Assembly: GCA_040004415.1 (NCBI GenBank)
Contig: JBDUAY010000111.1
Coordinates: 1 to 14,442 of the forward strand
DNA from: JACMLD01 sp040004415
Lineage (GTDB): Bacteria; Bacteroidota; Bacteroidia; Chitinophagales; Chitinophagaceae
DNA length: 14,442 nucleotides
Direction of reading: 5' to 3'
Below, piece after piece: positions 8,383 through 14,442 of this stretch. Below the pieces are notes generated by a model. That model did not search any database, was not told the origin of the DNA, and saw only the letters and a list, made by a program, of their open reading frames with translations. The position numbers and the translations under genes were made by a program. The stretch's first letter is position 1. Each line of letters begins with the position of its first letter.

Positions 8383-8913
8383 GTGTTACTAAAAAAGAGC
8401 ATTACTCTGCTACTTGTAATTATCATGTTGCTAACTGTTAGCGCAAACAGTCAAAACCTGGAAACAGTTATAAAAATTCAGGCGATGGAGATGGCGAGAG
8501 CCGTATTGGCGAAAGACGTTGATAAACTGGTTACATATATGCCTGCCAAAGTGGTAGCCGATGCGGGCGGCAAAGACAAACTGTTAATTGCCCGGGATAC
8601 GCTCAATAAATTCATGAAACAATTCGGTGCTGAGATTAAAAAAATTACGATTGGCAATCCCGGTAAAATAATTTCATATAAGAAGCAATTACAAGCAACT
8701 GTACCACAAACCACGGAGGTTAAATTTATGGCCAGCAAAGTGATACTGGAAAGTACTTTGGTTGCAATTTCCGAAGACAAGGGCCTGCATTGGTATTTTG
8801 TGGATACCAGTATTTATCATGGTGAAAAATTAAAGCTATCCCTGCCGGATCTGAGTCCGGAACTGGTAATACCCCCCATAAAGCAACCAAAGATTATAGG
8901 AGATGAACAGTAA
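8383..8913 (+). CDS. Small exported protein of unknown function
   Basis: I place the start at GTG 8383 rather than the more upstream TTG at 8350. From the GTG the protein begins MLLKKSITLLLVIIMLLTVSANSQ, a normal signal peptide with two lysines, a hydrophobic core and a likely cleavage after about residue 21-23; the TTG start would add an atypical 11 residues in front. The mature part, about 155 residues, is soluble. It opens with a helix (ETVIKIQAMEMARAVLAKD) and a YMPAKVVADAGGKDKL segment, then strand-rich sequence including HWYFVDTS, and ends LPDLSPELVIPPIKQPKI. The early helix pair followed by a curved sheet would suit an NTF2-like fold, but that is a guess. Probably periplasmic. No cysteine follows the signal sequence, so it is not a lipoprotein. 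Confidence 0.7.
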   Translation: MLLKKSITLLLVIIMLLTVSANSQNLETVIKIQAMEMARAVLAKDVDKLVTYMPAKVVADAGGKDKLLIARDTLNKFMKQFGAEIKKITIGNPGKIISYKKQLQATVPQTTEVKFMASKVILESTLVAISEDKGLHWYFVDTSIYHGEKLKLSLPDLSPELVIPPIKQPKIIGDEQ

Positions 8914-9143
8914 CTCATAACTTAGATAACCATTGACAACAATAAAATTTAGTAGCGATGATGTACATTCCTTCTGAAATTAAATAAAGATTTTACGCAA
9001 GCGCCGTTGCTGATCAAATATGCCGGTGATATACTTATCCTGGCATTGGGTCTGAAATCAGTATCCTGCCTCCAGATTAAATTACAGGCGCTTGATAATT
9101 CGTGTGCTGATAATCTTTACTTTTATAGTCTAATAGTAAGGTT

Positions 9144-9689
9144 ATGCGTGCAACCGGATTGATACTTCTTTTTATATCTTTCATTTCATTACAGGCGCAA
9201 ACTCAAGTGCCGTCTCCTGTTAGTGGTTATCGGCAGCAGGGAAGTTTCACGCACAGCAATTTGCAGAACGACAGTAATCACTTAAACCAAAAATGGTCTG
9301 TTAGTGTATATGGCGGAATGGCCGCAAGTATTGGATTTTTCGGAAACGGGACTGCTGCTTTTCTGCCTTTACAAATAGGATTGCAATTGAACCGCCGGCT
9401 AAATAACAACCTATATGCTTTTGCAGGTATTTCTGCAGCGCCTGCTTATTTTAATTTCAACCGTTCCTTTAACAATACTGAACAATATAAAAGCTTTATG
9501 ACAAGTTCTGGATTTGGTAATAATGGATATGGTATATACCCGGGAATACAAGCAGGCTTAATGTACGTAAACGATGCGAAAACGTTCTCCATCTCCGGAA
9601 GTATTGGGATCAGCAACAGCACGTACCCGGTTTATCACGCCAATAAAACAAGTACGCAAAAGCAGCCCTTTACGGGGCTCAGCCACTAG
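9144..9689 (+). CDS. Small secreted protein, probably outer-membrane beta-barrel-like
   Basis: This 181-residue protein begins with a clear signal peptide, MRATGLILLFISFISLQAQ, cleaved after about A18. The mature sequence is Gly/Asn/Ser/Phe-rich with alternating hydrophobic strands (WSVSVYGGMAASIGFF, LPLQIGLQLNRRL, NLYAFAGISAAPAYFNF, GIYPGIQAGLMYV, FSISGSIGISNSTYPVY). The turns are polar, as in small outer-membrane barrels of Bacteroidota. About six to eight strands could be formed. The last residues, TSTQKQPFTGLSH, do not give the usual C-terminal aromatic strand signal, so it may have an unstructured tail, be a soluble barrel, or be slightly truncated. No partner gene is obvious; about 230 bp separate it from the exported protein upstream. 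Confidence 0.72.
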   Translation: MRATGLILLFISFISLQAQTQVPSPVSGYRQQGSFTHSNLQNDSNHLNQKWSVSVYGGMAASIGFFGNGTAAFLPLQIGLQLNRRLNNNLYAFAGISAAPAYFNFNRSFNNTEQYKSFMTSSGFGNNGYGIYPGIQAGLMYVNDAKTFSISGSIGISNSTYPVYHANKTSTQKQPFTGLSH

Positions 9690-10038
9690 GCAGGTGTGCG
9701 ATGGTTCATGTTCAGTGACCTAATGCAGGGCGCACATTAATTTGGTGCAGATTGTCTTCTAATATTACATAATAGCAAAAAACACCATCCACCAGGATAG
9801 TTAACACTGCGCAAATCCCCGTGTATTATCATTGTAAATATTATTGCATAAAAAAAAGACTGGCAAAAATGGGAGCATTCTGTAACGCAGTAGTGCAACA
9901 ATCGTAAATGCAAACTATCGGAAAACGAGGCACAGCTAAATCAATTACATACCGCATGCTTCCGCCAATACCAGGAATCATTTTCCGTTATCAGGCTATT
10001 TTCCACATGTACTTCCTGTGAACCAGGGAAAATAATTA

Positions 10039-10066
10039 GTTCTTTTACAAAAAAGAACATTTTTTT
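10039..10066 (+). terminator. Intrinsic-terminator-like hairpin upstream of the sigma factor
   Basis: GTTCTTTT (10039-10046) pairs perfectly with AAAAGAAC (10051-10058) around an ACAA loop, followed by A and seven T (10060-10066). The stem is 8 bp but AT-rich, so the hairpin is weak although the T-tract is good. It could end transcription coming from the outer-membrane-type gene about 350 bp upstream, or insulate the sigma-factor gene. Confidence 0.5.
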
Positions 10067-10095
10067 GTGACTTTTTCAACCTTCTTCATACTAAT
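10064..10095 (+). promoter_or_regulatory. Candidate promoter of the ECF sigma operon
   Basis: GTGAC at 10067-10071 lies about 16 bp before CATACTAAT (10087-10095), which in turn is 18 bp before the start codon. ECF sigma factors commonly read such -35 AAC/GAC-type and short -10 elements and activate their own operon, so this may be an autoregulated promoter. The housekeeping TAnnTTTG box is not present here. This is inference from spacing and position only. Confidence 0.3.
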
Positions 10096-10113
10096 AAGAA
10101 GCAGACTATTTTA

Positions 10114-10596
10114 ATGCATAATAAAGCAGCTTTTATCACGATAATACAGGAAAATGAGGCCCTTATTTATAAGGTTACCAGGGTATACAGCACCAGCAGG
10201 GAAGATGCGCAGGACCTGTACCAGGACATAGTTTACCAGCTATGGAAATCATTTCCTTCTTTTAGAAATGAATCTAAAATAACCACCTGGATGTACCGCG
10301 TGGCATTGAATACGTCTATCACTCATTTAAATAAAGCAAAAAGCAAACGAAATCATGAGGAGATTGATGAATGGTTGTTAAACAAGACTGACACAACTGA
10401 TACATGGATGGAAGAACGGAGTGAAATTTTATTTTCGCTTATAAAAAAATTAAATGATATAGAAAAAGGTATTATCCTGTTATACCTGGAGGGAAAAACC
10501 TATGACGAGATAGCCAGCATAACAGGATTTACTTCCAGTAATGTAGGTACGCGCCTGGGAAGAATTAAACAAAAACTAATTTCCCAAATTAAATAA
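10114..10596 (+). CDS. ECF-type RNA polymerase sigma factor
   Basis: This 160-residue sigma-70 protein has only the two domains of the extracytoplasmic-function group. Region 2 (about 14-82) contains the core-binding helix DAQDLYQDIVYQLWKSFPSF and the DNA-melting segment ESKITTWMYRVALN. Region 4 (about 104-158) has the helix-turn-helix YDEIASITGFTSSNVGTRLGRIKQKL that reads the -35 element. There are no extra C-terminal domains. It is followed after 14 bp by a gene for a small membrane protein, the usual arrangement of an ECF sigma factor with its membrane anti-sigma. It should direct RNA polymerase to a small regulon, perhaps including its own promoter, when the partner releases it. Confidence 0.92.
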   Translation: MHNKAAFITIIQENEALIYKVTRVYSTSREDAQDLYQDIVYQLWKSFPSFRNESKITTWMYRVALNTSITHLNKAKSKRNHEEIDEWLLNKTDTTDTWMEERSEILFSLIKKLNDIEKGIILLYLEGKTYDEIASITGFTSSNVGTRLGRIKQKLISQIK

Positions 10597-10610
10597 TTAA
10601 AAAATAACTC

Positions 10611-11204
10611 ATGGATTTAGAAGAAATGAAAACACTTTGGATACAAATGTCCCTGCAGGTAGAAAAACAAAAAAAAATAACCGATTCATTAATCATCAAA
10701 ATGACACAAGTAAACTACAGGAACAAAATAAATAAAATCTGGATCCCGGAAGCAATAAGTTCAGTATTTGCCTTTATCGCAATTGCGTTCATAGTCACCG
10801 GCTTTCAAAAACTAAATACATGGTACCTGGTAATTTGCGGTATGGTAACCATGGTGATTTTATTCTTACTGCCTGTTTTGTCATTGAGGTCAATTTACAG
10901 AATTCGATCTTTACAGGTTCTAGACAAAAACTACAAAGAATCGTTACTTGCGTATTCAAAAGCCAGGATACATTTTGTCTTTGTTCAAAAATTAAGTTTC
11001 TATCTCGGGTCAGTGCTAATACTAACGGTCGTCCCTGTGGTGCGTAAACTAATTAATGGAATGGATTTTTTTAAAGAAACAAAGTTGTGGTTTGCTTATG
11101 TAATCGGATTTCCCTTTTATTATTTTATTGCTAAATGGGTGTTTAAATACTATATTAAATCAGCTGCTGACGCTGAAAACATTTTAAAGGAATTGCAGGA
11201 TTAA
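10611..11204 (+). CDS. Four-helix membrane protein paired with the ECF sigma factor, putative anti-sigma factor
   Basis: This 197-residue protein has an N-terminal cytosolic segment of about 43 residues (MDLEEMKTLWIQMSLQVEKQ, helical and charged). Four predicted membrane helices follow, at about 44-65, 70-92, 124-144 and 159-181, with a short cytosolic tail ending ENILKELQD. It lacks the H-x3-C-x2-C zinc motif of ZAS anti-sigma factors and has no FecR domain. Co-transcription with the sigma gene (14-bp gap) and the N-terminal helix that could clamp a sigma factor make an anti-sigma role likely, but that is inference from context. In Bacteroidota, proteins beginning M-x-L-E-x-x-K-x-x-W often follow ECF sigma genes, as I recall. 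Confidence 0.75.
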   Translation: MDLEEMKTLWIQMSLQVEKQKKITDSLIIKMTQVNYRNKINKIWIPEAISSVFAFIAIAFIVTGFQKLNTWYLVICGMVTMVILFLLPVLSLRSIYRIRSLQVLDKNYKESLLAYSKARIHFVFVQKLSFYLGSVLILTVVPVVRKLINGMDFFKETKLWFAYVIGFPFYYFIAKWVFKYYIKSAADAENILKELQD

Positions 11205-11214
11205 ATTTTCATTT

Positions 11215-11230
11215 ACAACCATATGGTTGT
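11215..11230. terminator. Perfect 16-bp palindrome between convergent genes, possible bidirectional terminator
   Basis: ACAACCATATGGTTGT is identical to its reverse complement and sits in the 30-bp gap between the stop codons at 11204 (plus) and 11235 (minus). Folded, it gives a 6-bp ACAACC/GGTTGT stem with an ATAT loop. The plus strand continues TTTACTTAG and the minus strand AAATGAAAATTT, so T-tracts are short. Placement favours a shared terminator over an operator. Confidence 0.5.
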
Positions 11231-11234
11231 TTAC

Positions 11235-12173
11235 TTAGTTATTGCCCAGCAGCTGGTTTATTGCCGCATCAATGGAAGGATAAATAAAATTAAACCCGGT
11301 CTTGCGAATTTTTTCAGCACTTACGGTAGCGCTTTTCAATACTTCGGTACTTAGTTCCCCCAAAATAATTTTAAGTACAAACCCGGGCACGTAAACAGGA
11401 ATATAGAATTTGCCCCGCATCGCTTTTGCCAGGTGTAGCGTGAGTTCTTTATTACTGATGGGTTTGGGCGCTGCTGCGTTGTATACTCCTTCCATATTGC
11501 CGTCTTCAATGGCCTGTAAATACATACGGCACATATCGTCTATGTGCAACCAGCTGACAACCTGTTTTCCATTTCCTAAAATAGCGGCTATCCCTGACCG
11601 TAATGGTTTTATAAATTCATTCAATGCGCCGCCTTCCTTGCTTAAAACAATACCCGTTCTCAGTTTTACCAGGCGTTTTCCCAATTGTTCAACCGGGTCG
11701 ATACTTTCTTCCCAGAGACGGCAGGTTTCTCCCAGGAATGAATTGTCGGCCGGATTTGTTTCAGTGAAGGGATGCGCATTGGGAATAGAAGGATCTGCAC
11801 CATACCAACCAATAGCTGAAGCGCTGATAACAGCGTTTACATGATTACTGTTTTCCTTTAACGTTTTTACAAGCAGTTCACTACTGTTTGTACGGCTCGT
11901 AATAATTTCTTTTTTTCTGTTAGTGGTCCATCTTTTATCTGCTACACCAGCACCGGCAAGATGAACAATATAATCTGCTTTTTGAACAGCACCGATATCA
12001 ATTGTTTGTCTGGCAACATCCCATAGTGCATATGAAAATCCAATGATAGGAGCCGTTTTTTGTGCGGGCAAAGTCCGCGTCAGCACAATTACTGCGTATC
12101 CTTTTTGCAACAATAATTTGCTAAGCGCTTTACCTATCATACCCGTGCCACCGGTAATTAGTACTGTTGTCAT
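11235..12173 (-). CDS. TIGR01777-type NAD(P)-binding epimerase-like protein (atypical SDR, YfcH/SDR39U1 family)
   Basis: This 312-residue soluble protein of the extended/atypical short-chain dehydrogenase fold is the normal length for the family. GGTGMIG at 8-14 is the dinucleotide-binding glycine motif, and Arg33 in LTRT after the second strand suggests NADP(H). HLAGAGVADKRW at 71-82 and SASAIGWYG at 117-125 are family hallmarks; WYG takes the place where classical enzymes have the YxxxK tyrosine. WLHIDD at 208-213 and a C-terminal domain (about 260-310, DUF1731-like, with STEVLKSATVSAEKIRKTGF) complete it. The physiological substrate of these proteins is not known; E. coli YfcH and human SDR39U1 are relatives. 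It is convergent with the sigma/anti-sigma operon and stands alone. Confidence 0.92.
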   Translation of the reverse strand: MTTVLITGGTGMIGKALSKLLLQKGYAVIVLTRTLPAQKTAPIIGFSYALWDVARQTIDIGAVQKADYIVHLAGAGVADKRWTTNRKKEIITSRTNSSELLVKTLKENSNHVNAVISASAIGWYGADPSIPNAHPFTETNPADNSFLGETCRLWEESIDPVEQLGKRLVKLRTGIVLSKEGGALNEFIKPLRSGIAAILGNGKQVVSWLHIDDMCRMYLQAIEDGNMEGVYNAAAPKPISNKELTLHLAKAMRGKFYIPVYVPGFVLKIILGELSTEVLKSATVSAEKIRKTGFNFIYPSIDAAINQLLGNN

Positions 12174-12584
12174 ACCTGATTGTATTGATTTATAATACGC
12201 CGTTTGTTATTTCACATCTTACATTGTAATAATGATAACATGGAAAGCAAAATAAGGTTGGGTATACATGTAAATCCTTAGCAGTAGACCTAAAATTTAC
12301 TGACTGTTGAAAATATACTACATCAGGATCATGCCTGTTACTATTTTTTTTGATGCTCAACTGCTCCATCTTTGTTTTGTCATTCGAATGACCCTTATCC
12401 AAAACATCCTGAAAAACCGAACAAATTCAATCTATGAAAATATCCTAATCATTATCCTAATCTGTGAAGATCTGAAAATCGTACCAATCCCGACCTTATG
12501 AAACCGTCCTGCACCTGTCATCCGTACCCTGTCCATTATCCTAACGAAATGTAAAATCAATTTTAAAAATTAAAATGCTTTTGT
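12174..12584. other. 411-bp intergenic region, non-coding
   Basis: Small open frames on both strands have unnatural composition and no family resemblance, so I call no gene. The first 220 bp, upstream of the divergent SDR gene, show nothing specific. The middle and right part, 12396-12545, holds a degenerate series of ATCC-type units listed separately. The promoters of the SDR gene and of the HATPase-like gene must lie here, but I cannot point to convincing boxes. Confidence 0.6.
12396..12545. repeat. Degenerate ATCCT/ATCTG short-unit repeat
   Basis: Within 150 bp the motif ATCCT, ATCTG or a one-base variant recurs about every 10-20 bases on the plus strand, at about 12406, 12442, 12454, 12470, 12487, 12507, 12520 and 12538. 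The clearest are the adjacent TATCCTAATC copies at 12441-12450 and 12453-12462 and the third ATTATCCTAA at 12535-12544. Spacers often contain GAAAA or TGTGAA. The units are diverged, not a clean tandem array, and have no CRISPR-like spacing. Confidence 0.5.
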
Positions 12585-13028
12585 ATGAAAAACCAATCCC
12601 ACCAAACACCTGCATCCACAGTTATTTCTGCCAGTAGCAACACTACGACGCTGCACCAACTGGTAAATAAATTACAGCTAAGCCTCCTGTCACAAACCAC
12701 GGCAAAAAAAAGTTTTATTATTAATAATGTTGACAAATCAGTATCTGTTTTGGCAGATGAAAACGCACTAGCTTATGTAATTGGAAGTCTCATCAGTAAT
12801 GCTGTTTACAGTACATCAAATTCCTGCATTCGCATAGAAACTGTTTGCGTAGCAGATCGGTTACAAATAAGGATTCGTAATAACAGTTCGCTTGTGTATA
12901 GCAGTCATATCCATATACCCGGCAACTTCGTTGAAGCTGCAGAAAAAATAGGCGGCGACATTGGTATTGAAACAGAAGGCAAACGCGCCATCACACTTGT
13001 TTTTTCCCTGGCTAAAAAAGCTGCCTGA
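12585..13028 (+). CDS. Single-domain degenerate histidine-kinase-type ATPase-fold protein
   Basis: This 147-residue soluble protein has residues 25-145 resembling the HATPase_c (GHKL) domain of sensor kinases. An initial helix with LHQLVNKLQLSLL precedes a strand region. The N-box-like helix ADENALAYVIGSLISNAV at about 57-74 places N72 where the Mg/ATP-binding Asn sits. Strands CIRIETVCV and RLQIRIRNNSS follow, then a terminal AEKIGGDIGIETEGKRAITLVFSL (about 119-142), matching the GGxIxIES…TTFxF end of the fold. The G1 box DxGxG is absent: NNSSLVYS stands in its place, and the ATP lid is missing or much shortened. There is no HisKA dimerisation helix with phospho-acceptor His, no sensor domain and no membrane segment. 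ATP binding or kinase activity is therefore doubtful; it could be a scaffold or partner protein. No response regulator is nearby. Confidence 0.7.
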   Translation: MKNQSHQTPASTVISASSNTTTLHQLVNKLQLSLLSQTTAKKSFIINNVDKSVSVLADENALAYVIGSLISNAVYSTSNSCIRIETVCVADRLQIRIRNNSSLVYSSHIHIPGNFVEAAEKIGGDIGIETEGKRAITLVFSLAKKAA

Positions 13029-13144
13029 CTGAATTCATAAAAATAAGAATCCGTCAATTCTATTCAAATGCAATTTTGCTGCCAGGCAAGATGCTTATCT
13101 TTTGGGTAAATTCTTTCATTTCCCCCGTTCCTCAATTCCCCGTT

Positions 13145-13176
13145 AAAAAAAATCCCTCCCGGAAAGCCAGGAGGGA
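13145..13176 (-). terminator. Strong intrinsic terminator of ftsZ
   Basis: On the minus strand TCCCTCC pairs with GGAGGGA (plus positions 13170-13176 and 13153-13159), with an additional inner GG/CC pairing across a C-A mismatch and a 4-base loop. The hairpin is followed on the minus strand by eight T (plus-strand A 13145-13152). The GC-rich stem plus U-tract makes a textbook rho-independent terminator. It begins 57 bp after the ftsZ stop codon. Confidence 0.88.
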
Positions 13177-13183
13177 CAACAAC

Positions 13184-13200
13184 TATCCTTTTAGAGGATA
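13184..13200. repeat. Small inverted repeat after ftsZ
   Basis: TATCCT (13184-13189) and AGGATA (13195-13200) are perfect inverted repeats around a 5-base loop, lying between the ftsZ stop codon and its terminator. It has no T-tract of its own and may simply add structure to the 3' end of the ftsZ mRNA. Confidence 0.4.
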
Positions 13201-13232
13201 CAACAACTAAAAACTATAAAACACAACTAATG

Positions 13233-14442
13233 TTAATCTAATTTTTTTCCATCGAGGAAAGTATTAAGACTGCTTATTTTACCTGTATTATTTTCGTCTG
13301 CTTTTACTTCGTAGGTGCTATAAAAATTTTCTGCAGGGCTAACTGTATTATATAATTCTAAATTGCGGCGGATGTATGCCGGCACAGTTTCAAACTCATT
13401 GTTTGTGTCGGCTGCATTTGCGTTGAACGACAGATTTCGCAACTTCTGTATTCGTTCTGCAGCACGACGTTTTTGTTCTTCTGCTTCGTCCAGCATCGCC
13501 GGGTCTTCTGCAGGGAACATTTCAGGCTGTTGAGTTTGTAGAGCCCGAGGCGCATCCGCCGCTTTATTAGAATCTTCATCTTTTATCACCAGCTGCATGT
13601 CGAAAGAAGGTTCTTCTTCTTTTTGAACCGACGGTTGAACTGGCGACTCTTGCAAGACGGGTAGTTTCACAGGAGGAGTCATCTGATCAGGAAGGCAGGA
13701 ATTATCTGCCGTCCGCGGTTCGGCATAAATATTGGAAGGCTTGGCCAAGTATCCTCCACGCACTGCAGATGCAGGAGAATTATTTACAATATTTTCAGTT
13801 TGTATTTGCTTTTTCGCAGGGAAGGTTTCAGCGGGTGGATTACTAAAGGCTGACGGTTGCGAATATACCAACTCCATATAAGTTGGTTCTTCTTTCTTCT
13901 CCACAGAATCTACGTCATTGTCCACAGTAATTTTACTTGTCTTATCCACCGTAAAGTTACCAACCATTACCGGCGCCACAAGCGGTTCTTCTACAAGTGT
14001 GGGCAGCAAAGAATCTTTTAATGTAACCGTTGTCAACTGACTTACAGGTTCATCATTTACCTGTGCAATTTTGTATGGATGCTTTTCTGTAGTATCTGCA
14101 ATTTCTTCTGCCCGCTCATCCAGCGGTAATGCAAATTGCTTTGCAATAATAGCTGGTTCATCTTTTTTTGTTTCCAGCGTCATCACAATTTTCTCTTCTT
14201 TCTTTGGTTCTTCTTTTTTTACTGTTGGCTTTGTAAAGGGGTCCTTGTATTCAAAACCAGTGGCAATTAAAGTAATACCAATTTTACTACCCAATGCCGG
14301 GTCGTATCCCAAACCAAGGATAACATCCGTTCCTTCGCCCGCGCGGCTTATCAAATAACTCTGGATGATTTCTACTTCATCCATGGTAAATTCATGATCA
14401 CCTTCAGAAGAATTGATATTAATCAGTATCCATTTGGCCCCG
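13233..14442 (-). CDS. ftsZ: Cell division GTPase FtsZ, C-terminal part (cut by window edge)
   Basis: The minus-strand frame is open from the right edge and gives the last 402 residues; the ATG at 14384 is internal. The visible start GAKWILINI, then EGDHEFTMDEVEIIQSYL and DVILGLGYDPALGSKIGITLIATGF, is the C-terminal tubulin-like subdomain of FtsZ, including the loop that completes the neighbour's GTPase site (GLGYDPALG). The GTP-binding GGGTGTG half lies outside the window. After it comes a long Glu/Lys/Pro/Val-rich disordered linker of about 250 residues. The conserved C-terminal peptide is represented by VPAYIRRNLEL, the expected docking site for FtsA and other partners, but it is followed by roughly 40 more residues ending NTFLDGKKLD. 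As I recall, this post-peptide tail is characteristic of Bacteroidota FtsZ. FtsZ polymerises into the Z-ring that organises septal cell division. Confidence 0.95.
   Translation of the reverse strand, partial: GAKWILININSSEGDHEFTMDEVEIIQSYLISRAGEGTDVILGLGYDPALGSKIGITLIATGFEYKDPFTKPTVKKEEPKKEEKIVMTLETKKDEPAIIAKQFALPLDERAEEIADTTEKHPYKIAQVNDEPVSQLTTVTLKDSLLPTLVEEPLVAPVMVGNFTVDKTSKITVDNDVDSVEKKEEPTYMELVYSQPSAFSNPPAETFPAKKQIQTENIVNNSPASAVRGGYLAKPSNIYAEPRTADNSCLPDQMTPPVKLPVLQESPVQPSVQKEEEPSFDMQLVIKDEDSNKAADAPRALQTQQPEMFPAEDPAMLDEAEEQKRRAAERIQKLRNLSFNANAADTNNEFETVPAYIRRNLELYNTVSPAENFYSTYEVKADENNTGKISSLNTFLDGKKLD

Larger units (their letters stand above)
9690..10113. other. 424-bp intergenic region with hairpins before the sigma factor
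   Basis: I see no credible gene in any frame. The stretch is AT-rich, and the first 340 bp show no recognisable element. The last 75 bp contain a terminator-like hairpin (10039-10066), a GTGAC / CATACTAAT pair that could be a promoter, and a second small inverted repeat, CTTCTT (10081-10086) with AAGAAG (10096-10101), just before the sigma-factor start. Confidence 0.6.

Noticed and set aside
8961..9163. Open frame with a hydrophobic stretch (LLIKYAGDILILALG) before the outer-membrane-type gene
   Set aside because: It has no ATG, is short, overlaps the start of the next gene, and matches nothing I recognise; considered as a gene remnant but unsupported.
9664..9679. AGCCC/GGGCT hairpin at the end of the outer-membrane-type gene as a terminator
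   Set aside because: It lies inside the coding sequence and no T-tract follows.
11410..11844. 144-codon plus-strand frame inside the SDR gene
   Set aside because: It is antisense to a full-length SDR protein with clear family motifs.
12190..12501. Two short overlapping frames on opposite strands in the SDR-HATPase gap
   Set aside because: Both are short, low in typical protein composition and overlap each other and the degenerate repeat.
12396..12545. CRISPR array
   Set aside because: The repeated units are only about 5-10 bases, diverged and irregularly spaced; there are no 25-40 base repeats and no cas genes.

Overview
The window looks like chromosomal DNA from a member of the Bacteroidota, most likely the Chitinophagaceae or a close relative. 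The basis is inference from the gene content: a fadN-type beta-oxidation fusion, a FtsZ with the Bacteroidota-style tail after its VPAY motif, an ECF sigma factor paired with a small four-helix membrane protein, a LIC_10190-like membrane protein, AT-rich gene starts with little Shine-Dalgarno signal, and TAnnTTTG-like -7 promoter boxes. I see no tRNA, rRNA, CRISPR array, insertion sequence, integrase or phage gene.

Layout, left to right. Bases 1-278 carry the start of a minus-strand membrane protein cut by the window edge. Divergent from it, 376-1242 encodes a beta-hydroxyacid (3-hydroxyisobutyrate-type) dehydrogenase. Bases 1515-3920 encode a 3-hydroxyacyl-CoA dehydrogenase/enoyl-CoA hydratase fusion, preceded by a near-palindrome that could be a repressor site. 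Bases 3968-5710 encode a polytopic GT-C-like membrane protein, and only 5 bp later (5716-6372) comes a leaderless metzincin-like metalloprotease. Bases 6561-8300 are a two-gene ABC-2 transporter (ATPase starting at GTG, then permease). Two exported proteins follow: a small periplasmic protein of unknown function (8383-8913) and a small outer-membrane-barrel-like protein (9144-9689).

After a 424-bp intergenic stretch with hairpins comes the ECF sigma factor and membrane partner pair (10114-11204). This pair converges, across a perfect 16-bp palindrome, on a minus-strand TIGR01777-type SDR epimerase (11235-12173). A 411-bp non-coding stretch holds a degenerate series of ATCCT/ATCTG units. Bases 12585-13028 encode a single-domain, degenerate histidine-kinase-type ATPase fold. 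This converges on ftsZ, whose 3' two-thirds or so runs off the right edge on the minus strand and ends at a strong intrinsic terminator.

The region is mostly ordinary housekeeping and accessory chromosome. The parts most worth a second look are the cytosolic metzincin next to the membrane protein, the orphan degenerate HATPase, the sigma/anti-sigma-like pair with its structured leader, and the degenerate intergenic repeat. I find no convincing evidence of a complete new multi-gene system.
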